Translations under genes and position numbers: made by a program
NCBI GenBank assembly: GCA_003008705.1
Contig: PDUO01000024.1
Span: forward strand, 895,612 to 959,611
Direction: 5' to 3'
Source of the DNA: Pezicula radicicola
Taxonomy: Eukaryota > Ascomycota > Leotiomycetes > Helotiales > Dermateaceae
Length of the DNA stretch: 64,000 nt
Notes under the pieces: model-generated
Database searches by the model: none
Told to the model about the DNA's origin: nothing
The model's input: the letters and a program-made list of their open reading frames with translations, nothing else
In this document: in pieces, positions 12,127 through 23,506 of the stretch
Layout of the letters: the number at the start of each line of letters is the position of its first letter
Numbering within the stretch: the stretch's first letter is position 1

Positions 12127-13194
12127 AGGGGCGGGGTGGATTGTGTTTAGGAGGGAAATGTTTGACGGATCGGGTTTTAACAGCCGAGAGAGAATTGTGA
12201 TCATGCTGGTTTTGTCCGGTTTTGTAGGATGTTTGCCTACAAGCAAAAAGTAATGTAAATTTCAGCGTTTGTTGATGTAACATTGCTACTGTTACTTTGT
12301 CTTGCATAAAACTAAGATAGGTTTGGAGGAGCTTGTCATATTCTGATTCATCTTGAATGAGACCTATTTTTCACATTCTGAATCGAAGTGTTTCCAAGTC
12401 CATCTGAATAGAATTCTCATGGGACCGCGAGAACCTAATTAAAATTTGGACAATCAGACATAAGTAAGGCTATAGCGTACACCTGAGTATGAAAGCCATA
12501 CGTACAGTACAATAGCGATGTTCATTATTGTAGATAGCTTGGAACAAATTTCTAGATACAATTCCTAGATGTATCTAGAGCTGAGAACTAGAACTATTCC
12601 TACACTCTCCTATCAATGCTGTGTATTTATATAAGTGCAGTGCTAAGGAATCGTCAAGCTTTCTCATAGGACATAAGCGAGTCATTGGTTGTACTAGGTA
12701 GGTCGGTCAATTCATTACTTTTAAGAAGAGTATTTACTAACTATTTGTTGTTTCTAATACTAGAGCCTCAGGCATAAAGAAAACCAACTGTGGCTGGAGG
12801 TGGAGATATGCCCCAGACTTTACAGGAGCCGTCTTTTTCAACGAGAAGCGCGAAAGAAGTCTAAGGCCCGCTTTGGTGGGACGAGAACTTCTAGGTTGGT
12901 TCACCTCACTCATCGTCGTCTTAGAAGGATATAACATGGTCGTGAAAACTCCCGTTATGGGTCACTGTCACGACGTCGGATTCGACCTATCATGCATTCG
13001 AATCTGGTGAATCTGGTGAATCTGGTGAATGTTGACTAACTGATTAGTATGGTCCCGATTGTAGATCTTCTCGAATCTTTCTACAATGCTCTGTAGATTT
13101 TTTTGATTAAATTTGTCCCCATTCATTATCACCAAAATACACGCATACTGTCATCGATAGGCATCCATATAAATCGTTATTATATAAAGATTTC
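12127..13194. other. Intergenic region with a short tandem repeat
   Basis: About 1.07 kb without a supportable gene. It contains three perfect copies of the 9-mer GAATCTGGT at 13000-13026 and a hairpin-prone stretch around 12555-12580 (CTAGATACAATTCCTAGATG...). The small ORF at 12737-12937 (minus) shows nothing recognisable. Confidence 0.4.
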
Positions 13195-13660
13195 CTACTG
13201 CGCCTCCAATGTACTTAATGTTGCGACAGAAGATATTGTATAAGGGTGATCCACGCCAAGTACCTTTTCCCGTAAATGTACGCATGTGACCATTTGTTCC
13301 TTACACTCATTATAACGGTCTCGACACTTCAAAATACAAGTAAGGTTTTCCATGCTTATAAGCGTGTCTGGATGCTCTTCGCCTAATACTCTTAAACAGA
13401 TCTCCAACTCCTGCTTTTGCAAGTCTTCGGCCTCCTTCCAGCGTCCCTGATTCCGGTATGTCGAAGCCAAGTTGGCCATGCTAGTCAGCGTGGAAGGATG
13501 CTCCTGCCCTAACACCCTCAAACTCGTCTCTATCACTTGCACCTCCAGGTCTTCGGCCTCCTTCCATCGGCCCCCAAGATTGTATACTAAGCCCACCATT
13601 GCCATGCTGCTTAGCGTTTTTCATGGTCGAGACCAAATGATTTATTCCTTGCTTCAAACG
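13195..13660 (-). pseudogene. Kinesin-light-chain-type TPR gene fragment
   Basis: A minus-strand reading frame of 136 codons holds consecutive fungal TPR units of the NB-ARC/NACHT-TPR kind, with repeated cores GRWKEAEDLE, VLGQEHPSTLTSMANLASTY and VLGEEHPDTLISMENL, about 42 residues apart. Upstream the repeat phase continues (EARNKSFGLDHE) in a different frame, with the break at a run of five A's near 13617. There is no nucleotide-binding domain and no plausible start. It is therefore most simply a remnant of a larger NLR-like TPR protein, lying just downstream of, and on the same strand as, the HET gene. An unusual 3' exon of that gene is less likely, since no good splice pair was found. Confidence 0.65.
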
Positions 13661-13718
13661 GAGCTGGCATCCTTCACTAATATCAGACAAAAAATGCCTG
13701 GAGCAAATCCCGAACCAA

Positions 13719-15443
13719 CTAAGGTGAATTAGCCACAAAATATTCGTCGATGAACTCAGCCTTCCAGCGGAATGTTCCATAGAATGCAAGAAATGTTGAA
13801 CCTTCTGGCAATTGGCCACTCTCAATTCCGTAGCGAACAATTTTGCTTCCGTAACTGTGGGACAGACCCCCACACTTTACGCTTGTCTCCTTGATGATGC
13901 TATCAAATAATTCCACAATGGTTGCAGACATTGGAATAATGGTCGCAGCCTTGATGTTTCCCGCCAGGTTGGCCAGCAAATGACGAAGACCATGATTGCG
14001 CCCACCTTCTTGATACTCTGCGATGAACGCCTCAACAGTTTCGCAATGCCGTGCCTCTACCGGCAAAAGGTCTGCTACGGCTCTATCGATAGCTTGTAGG
14101 TCCTCATCTAGGCCTTCGTGCTGATCCTCTATCAAGCGTCTCAACTCTAAGGCGCGACGTATCAAATCAAGTGTCTGGACACTAGAAACAAAAGGCGAGC
14201 TGAAATCAATTTCGCCTGCTTGTCCGATCAAGACCCTGGGGAGGAAGAAGTTGATATGCAAGACTACGAGAAGAGACAGGCTATAGCTGGAAAGACCGGT
14301 AGTATCTATTCGCCACTCCAACTCCGCGACATTTGCGAAGATAGCTACCCTGTCTGAGACAAACTGATTATCGCAGCTCTCAATATGATTGAAAATGTTG
14401 TTCAGACGGAAGCCATCTGCGGGGCGATCTCTTTCACGAGGATTTTGGCCAGTGACAAGGACATCAATGAGCAGCTCCATTGGAGCCCTATCGAAGGTAG
14501 TGCTGACGCTCTGAGTAGCTGCATGGAGGGCTTCAAGTGCAAGGTGTAGCTCAGTAGTTTCCATTTCAGCCCGCCTTAGAAGGAATGACCAAAAGGCTGG
14601 TATTGATCCAATTTCATGAATATGGAATGCAACGTCCTCCCAAAACGGACCGGTGTAGTTGGAAGCCCGCAGGGAGGCTCTGACTTCAGAAGAAACCCGA
14701 AAGAGAAGATGCATGTTGAGGTGAGCGGAGTACCTCTCTTGAAACACCCAAGATCTAGAGAACCAACGATCCCTCCGCACCGAGTTCAAGATCCTTGTTA
14801 TAAACTTGATATGTTTGACATTCAGCAGAAACTCTAGCGGCGGGTCCGCTTCGTCGAAATATCGCCCAACATAAGTGGGGACGTTTCTAAATTTCACCAA
14901 CGCCATGAATTGACCCCAATTCATAAGTTCAAAGTTTAACAGGCCAATAGCAAACTTGGCCTGCTTGTAAATGGCGTGCATACATCGCATGTGCTTCTGC
15001 ACATCGGCGTCATCCGGTTGATTGATGCATTCCTGGTCAATCCAAATGAGCGAAACCCCTCGAGCAAGAGCGAAATTTACAGCTCTGAATATAACTTCCA
15101 CAGGGCACCGAGGGCTCCTGCTGATGCCTTGGTCTTCGATAGAAACCGTTGGGGCCGAGTTGGAAAGTGGTGTGTTTGTTTGACCGAGCGAACTCCAGCA
15201 GTACGAAACAGCTACATAGTCCACCTCGTCACGATGTTCTCCAAGCTTAGTGATGGTATAGGTAACATCGCTGGTACCTAAGTCCGGATCGAGCTCTGGT
15301 AAGCGAAGGAATCTAAGGTTTCTTGACGTAGTTGTAGAGTCTGATGTCTCTATTCCAGCGGCTCCATACTCGATTATATCGGAGTGATGAAGGTCTGTGC
15401 TTCCGACGATATCCTCAAATGTAAAGTCGGTATCTCGCTGCAT
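13719..15443 (-). CDS. Heterokaryon incompatibility (HET) domain protein
   Basis: Intronless, 574 residues. HET-domain proteins trigger cell death or growth arrest after fusion of unlike strains. The three blocks of the domain are visible: DYVAVSYCW at about 75-83, VSLIWIDQECINQ at about 130-142, and KHMRCMHAIYKQAKFAIGLL shortly after. Trp-rich VRRDRWFSRSWVFQERYSA follows and is also typical. The C-terminal half is a divergent, mostly helical region. The usual Gly after SYCW is replaced by Ser (SYCWSS), a small deviation. A TPR remnant sits immediately downstream on the same strand. Family is secure. Which partner or allele system it belongs to cannot be told from one sequence. Confidence 0.9.
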   Translation of the reverse strand: MQRDTDFTFEDIVGSTDLHHSDIIEYGAAGIETSDSTTTSRNLRFLRLPELDPDLGTSDVTYTITKLGEHRDEVDYVAVSYCWSSLGQTNTPLSNSAPTVSIEDQGISRSPRCPVEVIFRAVNFALARGVSLIWIDQECINQPDDADVQKHMRCMHAIYKQAKFAIGLLNFELMNWGQFMALVKFRNVPTYVGRYFDEADPPLEFLLNVKHIKFITRILNSVRRDRWFSRSWVFQERYSAHLNMHLLFRVSSEVRASLRASNYTGPFWEDVAFHIHEIGSIPAFWSFLLRRAEMETTELHLALEALHAATQSVSTTFDRAPMELLIDVLVTGQNPRERDRPADGFRLNNIFNHIESCDNQFVSDRVAIFANVAELEWRIDTTGLSSYSLSLLVVLHINFFLPRVLIGQAGEIDFSSPFVSSVQTLDLIRRALELRRLIEDQHEGLDEDLQAIDRAVADLLPVEARHCETVEAFIAEYQEGGRNHGLRHLLANLAGNIKAATIIPMSATIVELFDSIIKETSVKCGGLSHSYGSKIVRYGIESGQLPEGSTFLAFYGTFRWKAEFIDEYFVANSP

Positions 15444-16441
15444 TTTCGGATCAAAAACGATTTTCGACTAGTATTAAGGCTCGCTAAAATGCGGGCCGAA
15501 TCTCTCATATCACATTCGGAACTCGATTTTGCCCGCGACTGCAAGAAGCTTAAGACTACTAAATAGCCAACGTTGCTAGGTGTGGTAACGATAAAGGCTC
15601 CTCCAGATGGTGGTGGGAGGCCTCGGCTGGCGAATGTGTGACAATGTATACAGTGCACACTGTCAGGGTCTCGTTTGTGGACCAGTCAGGCTATAAGGAT
15701 ATTCGGTCTACGAACGAGGTCAACTATAGGATGCTTCGGTCACCGAAGCAGGCAAATAGCCTGGGAAGCATCGGCGAAGGACTGAAGATACGGTATAATA
15801 TATAGGCCCTGAGGAGGAAGGAACTAGCTCCTCAGTATTCAGTCTTGTGATAATCGGACCTCGTCTTGCTTAGCTAAGCCTCTCATCGGCAATCCCCTTT
15901 GTGATACCATATCAATTACCTTAGTCCTATTAGCTAGCGAAGGACCTTACACATAGTCTCATAAGCTGAATTTCGCGGAGAGTGTTGTACAGCCGTGTCA
16001 CAAAACCAACCGAGCAAGTCAATGTGGTAATATAGTGTATAGAATTCTAAGTAAAGAGGAAAGAGAGGCGTGGAGGCTCTGGCCACTATATACTAGGTAA
16101 GTGATCACGTGACCAGTATTTGCTATGGCGAATATGGTTACAGAGACAGGTGAAATAGGGTGAGTTATAGAACCGTCACAAGCCACAGCAACTAAAGGTT
16201 GGCTTTGACGCCTCTCAGACAGATTATCTAAATATGTTTCGAAAACGCCATTGATTGATTTATAGCGTGTTGCATTCCAGGAGTACAAACTCAGGACTTG
16301 GGCGGTTATATCATGAATTTGCTCCTGATGTGAGTAAGTTCTGACTTCTAGAGATTTGTCTTCCGTTTTGAATCTCTTAAAAAAAGGAAGCTACAAGAAA
16401 TATCACTCAAATATTTTTATTCTTACCGAATTCGACCCATT
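15444..16441. other. Intergenic region with LTR-like debris
   Basis: About 1 kb. A segment at about 15660-15950 starts TGTCAGGG and ends TTACACA. It includes a TATAATATATA box (15795) and a perfect 8-bp inverted repeat CTGAGGAG/CTCCTCAG, and could be a solo LTR, but no target-site duplication was found. A second segment (16023-16142, TGTGG...GGTTACA) contains GTGATCACGTGACC and resembles the segment at 4342-4436. No gene is supportable. Confidence 0.35.
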
Positions 16442-19400
16442 TTATGGCACTTCATCCTCCACATCATGATTGTCTACTTCAACATCAGAGAGCTGTACTT
16501 GAAAATATCCTGCTTCTTCAAGTTCAGCAGCCGTTTGTGGAATATCAGCCTTTGGCCCAGAAAAGGTCCGCAAGATCCAATTTCCTGTCAGACGCAGGGA
16601 TGATTCTCCATCGGAATTTCCACTCCCCCCAATCCATACCCGTAAGCGACTACATGTTGTTCGTTGTCTTTGGAGGAATTCGACCAGATCTTTCTGCAAG
16701 GTAGTAAGGTACTTCTCCTTGAACACCTTATTCTCGATTCCTGATGTTTCGCGCGAGTAAGTGATTAATGCATCAGGGTCCCAAATTATGAGTTCTTTGC
16801 CCGTGACTTCGATGCTCTTTCTCAGTATCCCGACCCAGCAATCCCATTTCAGAGCAGGTCGTACATCTCCCTTTACTTCCCAAGCACCTCTCCAGCTACA
16901 AAACATACCAACAAGAGATACACCAGGCTTAGGCCTACACACTTTCTTCGGAAAAAGCCAGCGGACGAAAGTTGTACTGGCGGTTGTCGTGCTGGAGGTT
17001 GGCTCCAAGTTGTGCAAACTCAGTTTCTCCCTCGCTTCTTTGTCATCTCTAAACAACACTGGCTGCAATTCCAAATGCCAGTCGATAGTTCCGCCAAGAA
17101 AGTCATCCAGAGAGTAAGCAAGCATGGTAAGAAACTTTTGTATTTCAAGGAGTATGGCATGGCTTTCAAATTCCAGTGGGAGTTGTGGGTTGCAGATGTC
17201 AATTTTGGCGATTTCATCCCATGAAGGATATCTTTTGCTGACATGGTCTGTAAGTTCTTGGTTCGTCGATGGGTTCAGGGGGTATAGTCGAGCGTGCTGT
17301 TCAAGGGTCATTGGTCCATTCGATGGCAGTTCTTCACCCTAAGTAAAAGAAAATTAGAAAGTTTCTACGATACAGAGAGAGAAGAGAGTTGACTTACAAC
17401 AGACTCTACTAGAGAATCTGTTCTAACGATTCCCTCTGGTTGTGGACTAGCACCATACAAGTCCTCCCTAGGAAACTGTTGAATCGCTGACTTCGAATCA
17501 AGCTGGTAAGACTTATTTTCTATCTCACTCCCAAGCGGAGTTCCGGGTGTAGGATTGTTCTGGCCTGCAATTCCTTCCTGGACTGACAAACACCTTCCCG
17601 CAGTATGAACAACTCCTGGTGGTGTGCTATTTCTTGCAGAAAACCTGGTTCTCCTTCGTTTATTACCACCATATGATTGTCGAGTGCGTTTCCTAGGTAA
17701 TATTGAACTTTCATAGTCCTCTGAGAACTCCTCCGGCAAAGACCGAGAAGATTGCAATGCGCTAGTTGCTTGAGTTGAATAATCCGGATCTCCGCGACCT
17801 TCAACATCGTTCAGAGCCGAAACTAGCCTATCGTAGTCTTTCCGATGGAAATCCACACATTTTAGAATGGTCCAGCTCATTCGAAGCTGTGGTTTATCTT
17901 CACGCTCAAAATAATGCAGAACTTCCGCGACGCTTTTTTTGGTGCATTCCTCTTGGATCTCTATCTCATTCTCTTCGAGAAGTGTCTTACCCCATCTAGT
18001 CCCCAATATCTCAGCTGCAATCTCTTGCTTAAACTCCGTCTCCCAAGATCTCCATTCCTCTAGACCAACGGGAACTCTGTTAGCAACTTCGTAATGGCCG
18101 AGGTACTGATAACTGGTTCGGTTCGTCATAGACTTGCTAACAGCAGGATATACTTGTCCTATTTGGCCGCAATTAGGCCTACCAACAACAAATGCTAAGG
18201 CTCCATGGCCACCGACAACGCTGGGCGCCAATACTTGTTTATCATCAGCCAGCCTGATAAACTCCGGCCAGGCGACCACTTGCTTAGCTTGCATTTCTTC
18301 GCTCACTTTCAGAAACGCGCCATATGTGCCACCTATGAATTGACGAAGTATGCGATGTGGTATCATGCAGCTAGTTGTTGGGAGATCAAGACATGCTGAC
18401 GGAAGTGTGTCAATAATTTTCATGATGATTTTGAGATCCTCAGAATTCGGTCGTGTTCGGGTTTCCTGGTGGACGACATCTGTATGGTCCGTTGGGACTT
18501 TATCAGAGGAGAAGTTTCCATATTTGTCACGTAACTGTTTCGACGGCGATTCACGCGGAGACATCGGTGGGGGGGCTTCGTGTGGTTGCGGTTCGTCATG
18601 CGATGTATTGCCCAATTCTGATGTGTGTAATTCCGAGTCGTCATCTGGAGGTGTCGCGAGTGCGGGTAGAATGGCACCATTGTTATTGTTCGTCGTTCGG
18701 TGGCGCGTACTTATTCTATCTTCAGGCTGAGACAAACTTGAACTATCACAACGCACCTTATTCAACACTTTGAGGACGTCTTCCTTCGTTAGTAACATGC
18801 TCCTACTATCTTGTTCCAAGTGTGCTTGCCGACTATCAATTTGGTCCTGTAAGAGCTGACCTGCAGTACGAGAATCTATCTCTTTGCTTAGTTGGCTGAG
18901 AATATCTAGCAACTTTGGGGAACAAGGCCTTGAAAGCATCCCTGGTGGTAGAGCTTCTTCAGGGAAGTGTTGCCAGTGCAGTAATATCAACGATCGGCTA
19001 GTATAATTTTTTAAAAACTGCAATGCGTTTGAAACATCGGCCTTAATTAGCGACTTGGATTTCTTGGCTTCTTTTAATTGTCTGTTGCGTAGGTTGATTT
19101 GAGCCTCCAATAAGCGGGTGGCACGAGAAACGTCCGCCTCTTTGCTCAACCTGGCTAACAGTTTCATCATACCATTTCCCGGGAGGGAACTTCCGGGAAG
19201 CATATGTGACGGAAGAACGGAGTTTGGAGGACCTTTCCAGTTGCTCCAAATGGTCTGAATAGCCTGGCTCTATATTCCTAGTAAGTAGATGCTCCTTCAT
19301 AGTATACGTTTAGTGGTTAAACATACCCTTTTGTAGTCTCCTGGATCCGTCTCGGCAGCAGCTGTCGACTCTATCATTGCCGCATTTGTCTGTTCTTGTC

Positions 19401-20373
19401 GCCCTAGCTCTTCTCGTGCATTTTGAAGTTCTGAATTATCATGTGTTCGTTTGGGTAGAGCTGGCTCGATCGCCATCCAATTCATCTGTTCTTGTCGTTT
19501 TGGCCCTTCTCTTGTGGCCTGAAGTTCTGCATTGTCATGCGTCTGTTTGGGCAGAGCTGCTTGCTCTTGTGCAAGCTTAATCTCCTCCTCATGCTTACGT
19601 TTCAACAGAACTGCTTCTTCTAGTGCAGCCGTGATCTCCTCCCTATGCTTAGATTTCAGCAGAGCCGCTTCCTCCCGCGCGACCCTTATCTCTTCCTCGT
19701 ACGTCTGTTTTAGTATTGCGCTTTCCTCCCGCATAACCCTCACCTCCTCCTCATGCCTAGCCTTCAGCGCCTCAATCTGCCCCATCAACTCCTCAATCCG
19801 CCTCCTCGACTCCTCAATCTCCTGCCTCCCCGCCCTACCACTCCTCTCCAAACCAGCCCTCCTAGCCCTCCCCGCCTCCTCCCAAGCCTCCCTCCTTCCA
19901 TGCTCATACCCGGCATCGTAGGCCTCACTCTTAACCACCGCAACATTCTCAAGATGACTCTTCAAAACAGCTCTTCTCTCCCCCTCAATATTCTCAAGCA
20001 TACTTTTCGCATTTTCCCTCTCAGCTAATACCCCCTCCCTCCTCGCCTCTTCGATTTCTACTTCATGCTTCCGTACAATCTCTACCCTCGTCTGCTCCGC
20101 CTTCCGTTGCTCCTCTACAATAGCTTCCGTGACCGTATGCTTGATTTTGCTTTCATGAAGACGGACAGTCTCAGCAGCTTCAGTAGCTAGCTTCTCAGCA
20201 TATTTTTTCTCTTGAAGGAGCCTAGCATACGACTCGGCCCTCTCACGCTCGATTTCCTCGGCTTTTTGCTGGAGTCTCAATAGGCAATCTGTAAATTCTT
20301 TTAAAAGCTCCCCATTGCTACCAGGAAATTTTTCTGTAGCTATAGAGTTGATTTGATGCCGCAAGCCAGACAT
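16442..20373 (-). CDS. Gene A: large coiled-coil protein with duplicated W-LSKE module, DUF6697-like and unknown C-terminal domains
   Basis: Function unknown. Exons 20373-19327, 19263-17398 and 17338-16442 (both introns phase 0) give about 1269 residues. Residues 20-340 are a charged coiled coil with 18-residue tandem repeats (EEEIRVAREEAALLKSKH-like). From about 350 to 520 are two tandem modules built around W-x(5-7)-P-x-x-x-LP-x2-ML...LSKE-x-D...LL-x2-QI(D/N). About 640-870 is a domain with YPAV and YLGHYEV that resembles, from memory, DUF6697. A basic NLS-like patch (RKRTRQSYGGNKRRRTR) lies near 874. The last 299 residues form a further conserved domain (IDWHLELQPV, KELIIWDPDA, GNWIL). A paralogue, gene B, lies 26 kb away with both intron positions conserved. 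The frame continues upstream to 20442 only through a GTG, so I took the ATG at 20373; an upstream exon is possible. Confidence 0.78.
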
Positions 20374-20784
20374 TCTTGCCAACGGTCTGGTGATAGAGCC
20401 GTCGTGATGGTATATGTGCGGCGAGGTCTGAAGATACCCCACTTATTAGTCAGCCGAAATGCAGCCTCTTCACTTTTGAAACTGATGCAACTACCTAATC
20501 GTGTGGAGCGGAAAATCCAGACAATTCAGGTAGAAATCTTGTGTCTATTGCTTAAACCTGTTTGTTTCACTCAAGTCATTGGGTGATCTCACTCGTCAAG
20601 GATATCACGAGAAAAGGAAAGCCGTCAGAGGCTCATTATCCATACTAGCTCTTATATACCGAATGGCTAGCTCCTGCATCCTGTGTACTGTGTTCCCATC
20701 TTCCTAGCCAGAAACTCAAGCGCAAGCCAACTTCATATCCATCCAAAGTTACTTTTTTGTATCAAATCTAACTCGTCCGTTTCA
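20374..20784. other. Intergenic, gene A 5' side / CorA 3' side
   Basis: 411 bp. It contains GCTGACTAATAAG...CTTCAG near 20430-20460 on the minus strand, which looks like a branch point plus acceptor. A small 5' exon of gene A may therefore exist upstream. Confidence 0.35.
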
Positions 20785-23506
20785 TCAAACAATCCGGTAC
20801 AGTGTCTTAGCAATAAAGAAGCACGAGAAGCCAAATAACAACAATCCTGCAGTTATACACCAGAACCAAGTCAAGTCACCCTCGTACTCTTGGCCAGGCA
20901 CCCACACGTTCATTCCCCACAGACCTGTGATGATGTTCATGGGAAGGACAATGGTACCAAGCACAGTGAGTTTGCCAAGTACGTCCGCTGTTTGTTCTTG
21001 GCGTTCGTTCATGCGGATGTTAATTTGAGCAAGGTAGTTGCCATGGGATCGGGCGAGAATTCTACAGGAGTCAATGTTAGCAAATAAATAAAAAGCCAAA
21101 TAACTTGAAAACATACTTCTCGTAGTGGGATAAGTTGCCAGTCATGGTCACAATGTGATCCTGAATGTCTCCCAGGTACAAGCCAATCTCACTTCGAGGC
21201 GCGACCTCCCAGTGCTCGTTGCAGCGTTTGGCAAAGCCCTTAATAACGTCCGCCTTGTTACCCAACAGTCGATACAAGCCCATAACCTTCTTTCTACAAT
21301 CACCTACCCGACGAAGCATGTCACCCCCGCTTTCACCCGTTGTGACATCGCCGGCTTCAGATTTCTTTTCGTTGCTTGTGTTTGACTTCTCGTCTTCTGC
21401 AGGCGAATGGAGCTTCAGAATGGCATCGTCAATGTCATCAACTTCGTCTTCGATGTTCTGAATCAGAGGAGCAAAGACATCTGTGATGTCATCAATGATA
21501 GCGTAAGAAATCCAATCCGAGGAGAGAATCATAAAGTCTTTCAACTGCCGAATTCGTCGGCGAACATTTGCCGGATGAGGTGTCATGGAGAAGTGGAAAC
21601 TGATGACGCCCTCACGAAAGACAACTACATACATATTGACTGGCTCGAGGAAGTCTTCGTTGTTCATATCCTGCTCAAAAGAACGATAATTAACGAAGTA
21701 GTAATTGCGAAAAAGCTCCACTTTCTCCCGGGCTTCCTGCATCATGATGTCTTCTGCAGTCAGTGGATGGATACCAAAAGTTTTCGAGAGCACTTTCATC
21801 TCGGCATCGGTTGGTGAGAGAACGTCGAGCCACCACGTTGGCCGATCACCATACCTCTTTGGTTTCTCTTGCTTCTGTTGCGGTCGAGACTTGGAGCTCG
21901 AGCGAGTCCCAGCGTTTGGAGTTGCTCCGCCAGAAGCGTTTCTTGATTCTGCTTTGCTCCCACCTCTTACCGAGCCACCACCACGGCGAGACTCTGGCCT
22001 GTGATCCTCGGCAAGTGATGTCTGCCTTGTTGGTGCTCTTGACTCCCCATTCACTCCTGGAACATGGCGAAGGTAAGACTCATTAACTTCCGTGTCCTCG
22101 TCCTCGGACTCATCGCTGTCGCTAAGTTCCGGCGGATCTGGGATAAATAACTCGCGAAAGCTGCCCCCAGGCTGAACAAGCTCTGATATAGTCTGACTGT
22201 GGATAGTGCTTTGAAACTCCTCATTGAAGTATGTGAACCGATACGGCGCATCATCCTCTGCGCGGTGCCACCCTCTGTGTGTTGGTCTCAATCTTCCTCC
22301 TATTAGTTGTGGCTCCGTGATCCTCTTAGCTCGTCGCTCATCACTTCTACCCTCCTTTTCGAACCTGCTCCACTCATCAAGCATAGCCAAATCGGGCCAC
22401 TTCGCTCTCCTCCGTCTACCGCCTCGCCTGTAGATACTCCCTTCGTGCTGTGGGGTGTCTTCATCTGCAATCTCTGACATGCCCTCAATAGGAAAGCAAA
22501 CATCCTCCTCTGCCTGCAATGCGATGGTATGCCTCCTTTCAAAAATTCCCTCTCTTCGAGGTGATGCAGAAATATCATCAACGGCATTTGAACTAAGTAT
22601 GCTTCCATGCGGAGAGGCACGTGTTGGCGCAAATTCATCACGGACCATCATATCTCCATAGCTCATATCTCGATTTACAGCACCAAGTTCCGGGCTTCCT
22701 GGTACAGATGGGGGGTAGTTCACGTTGTACTCTTCACTCGTAGCTGGAAACAATAGACTCTGTCTGTCGAATATTGTCTTCTTCCTGCTCCTCGTCGAGG
22801 ATTTGCTCGAGTCTCTTCGCTTGTTTGAGCTTTGAGGGTTGGCCCTCGAATCGTTGCCATACCCTCCATAACCAACAAGTGTCCCAAAGCTTCTTGCGCG
22901 CGGAGATGATGATAGGAGTGGTGCTCGCTCATTATTTGTCTCGTCCTCCTCATGAATACTGCTGTGTCGGGATCTTGGTGTCTTTGGGCGGGTTCGACTA
23001 GAATTCTCGGTGGGGACAAAGGGGTTGCTGTAGGGTTGTCGATATGAGGTCGGGCTATCGTATAAGCCATTACCGAAGGCATTTTGAGCAGTTGACGATC
23101 TTCGAGGCCTCATGAATTGCTGATCTCTGCAGTCTTATTAGCGTTTATTAATGAAAAACAGGTGACATGCTCACCTGTGGTCTAGTAGAGCCTCGCTCTC
23201 GATGCTTGTGTTGCTTAAATTGCGCCCTGGCAGCCCGTAAAAGCTAGACCTGGCAACGCTCTCGGTTTGTCCGGCCCGCTGCGATTGATTTGTCTCAGGC
23301 ATACCAGAACCGTCCTCTGTCGAAGCTGCAAAGGATTGTCTCCTGGGCCGCTTCTTCTTGCCGCCTCTGTGGTTGTTCCTCTTCTTCTTCGGCCGGGTCG
23401 ACTGTGCACCATCATCCTGAGGTCGAAGTGTAGACGTGCTTCCGTTTTGAGGCGTTTGCAAAGCTGTCAGCTCTGGTCTCGCTGAGGGAGGGTGCGGGGC
23501 GGACAT
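20785..23506 (-). CDS. CorA-type magnesium transporter, Alr1/Mnr2 class
   Basis: Divalent-cation channel. Exons 23506-23175, 23126-21117 and 21061-20785 give 872 residues, the length usual for fungal Alr/Mnr2 proteins. The long N-terminus is Ser/Arg-rich and low-complexity, with a basic KKKRNNHRGGKKKRPRRQ patch. The cytosolic CorA domain follows (TWWLDVLSPTDAEMKVLSKTF, IHPLTAEDIMMQEAREKVE, YYFVNYRSF). Near the C-terminus are ERQEQTADVLGKLTVLGTIV and the selectivity signature GMN (LWGMNVWVPGQ) between the last two membrane helices. Yeast Mnr2 is vacuolar and Alr1 is at the plasma membrane. The PGQEYEGDLTWF loop looks more Mnr2-like, so vacuolar Mg2+ storage is my inference. Intron phases all agree. 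Confidence 0.92.

Noticed and set aside
16442..17338. Ulp1-like cysteine protease in the last domain of gene A
   Set aside because: A WH...D pattern is suggestive, but the Asp (WDPDA) is Ser in gene B and no conserved Cys follows.
20374..20442. Extension of gene A to 20442
   Set aside because: The frame starts there with GTG, not ATG, and a branch point/acceptor pair lies inside it.
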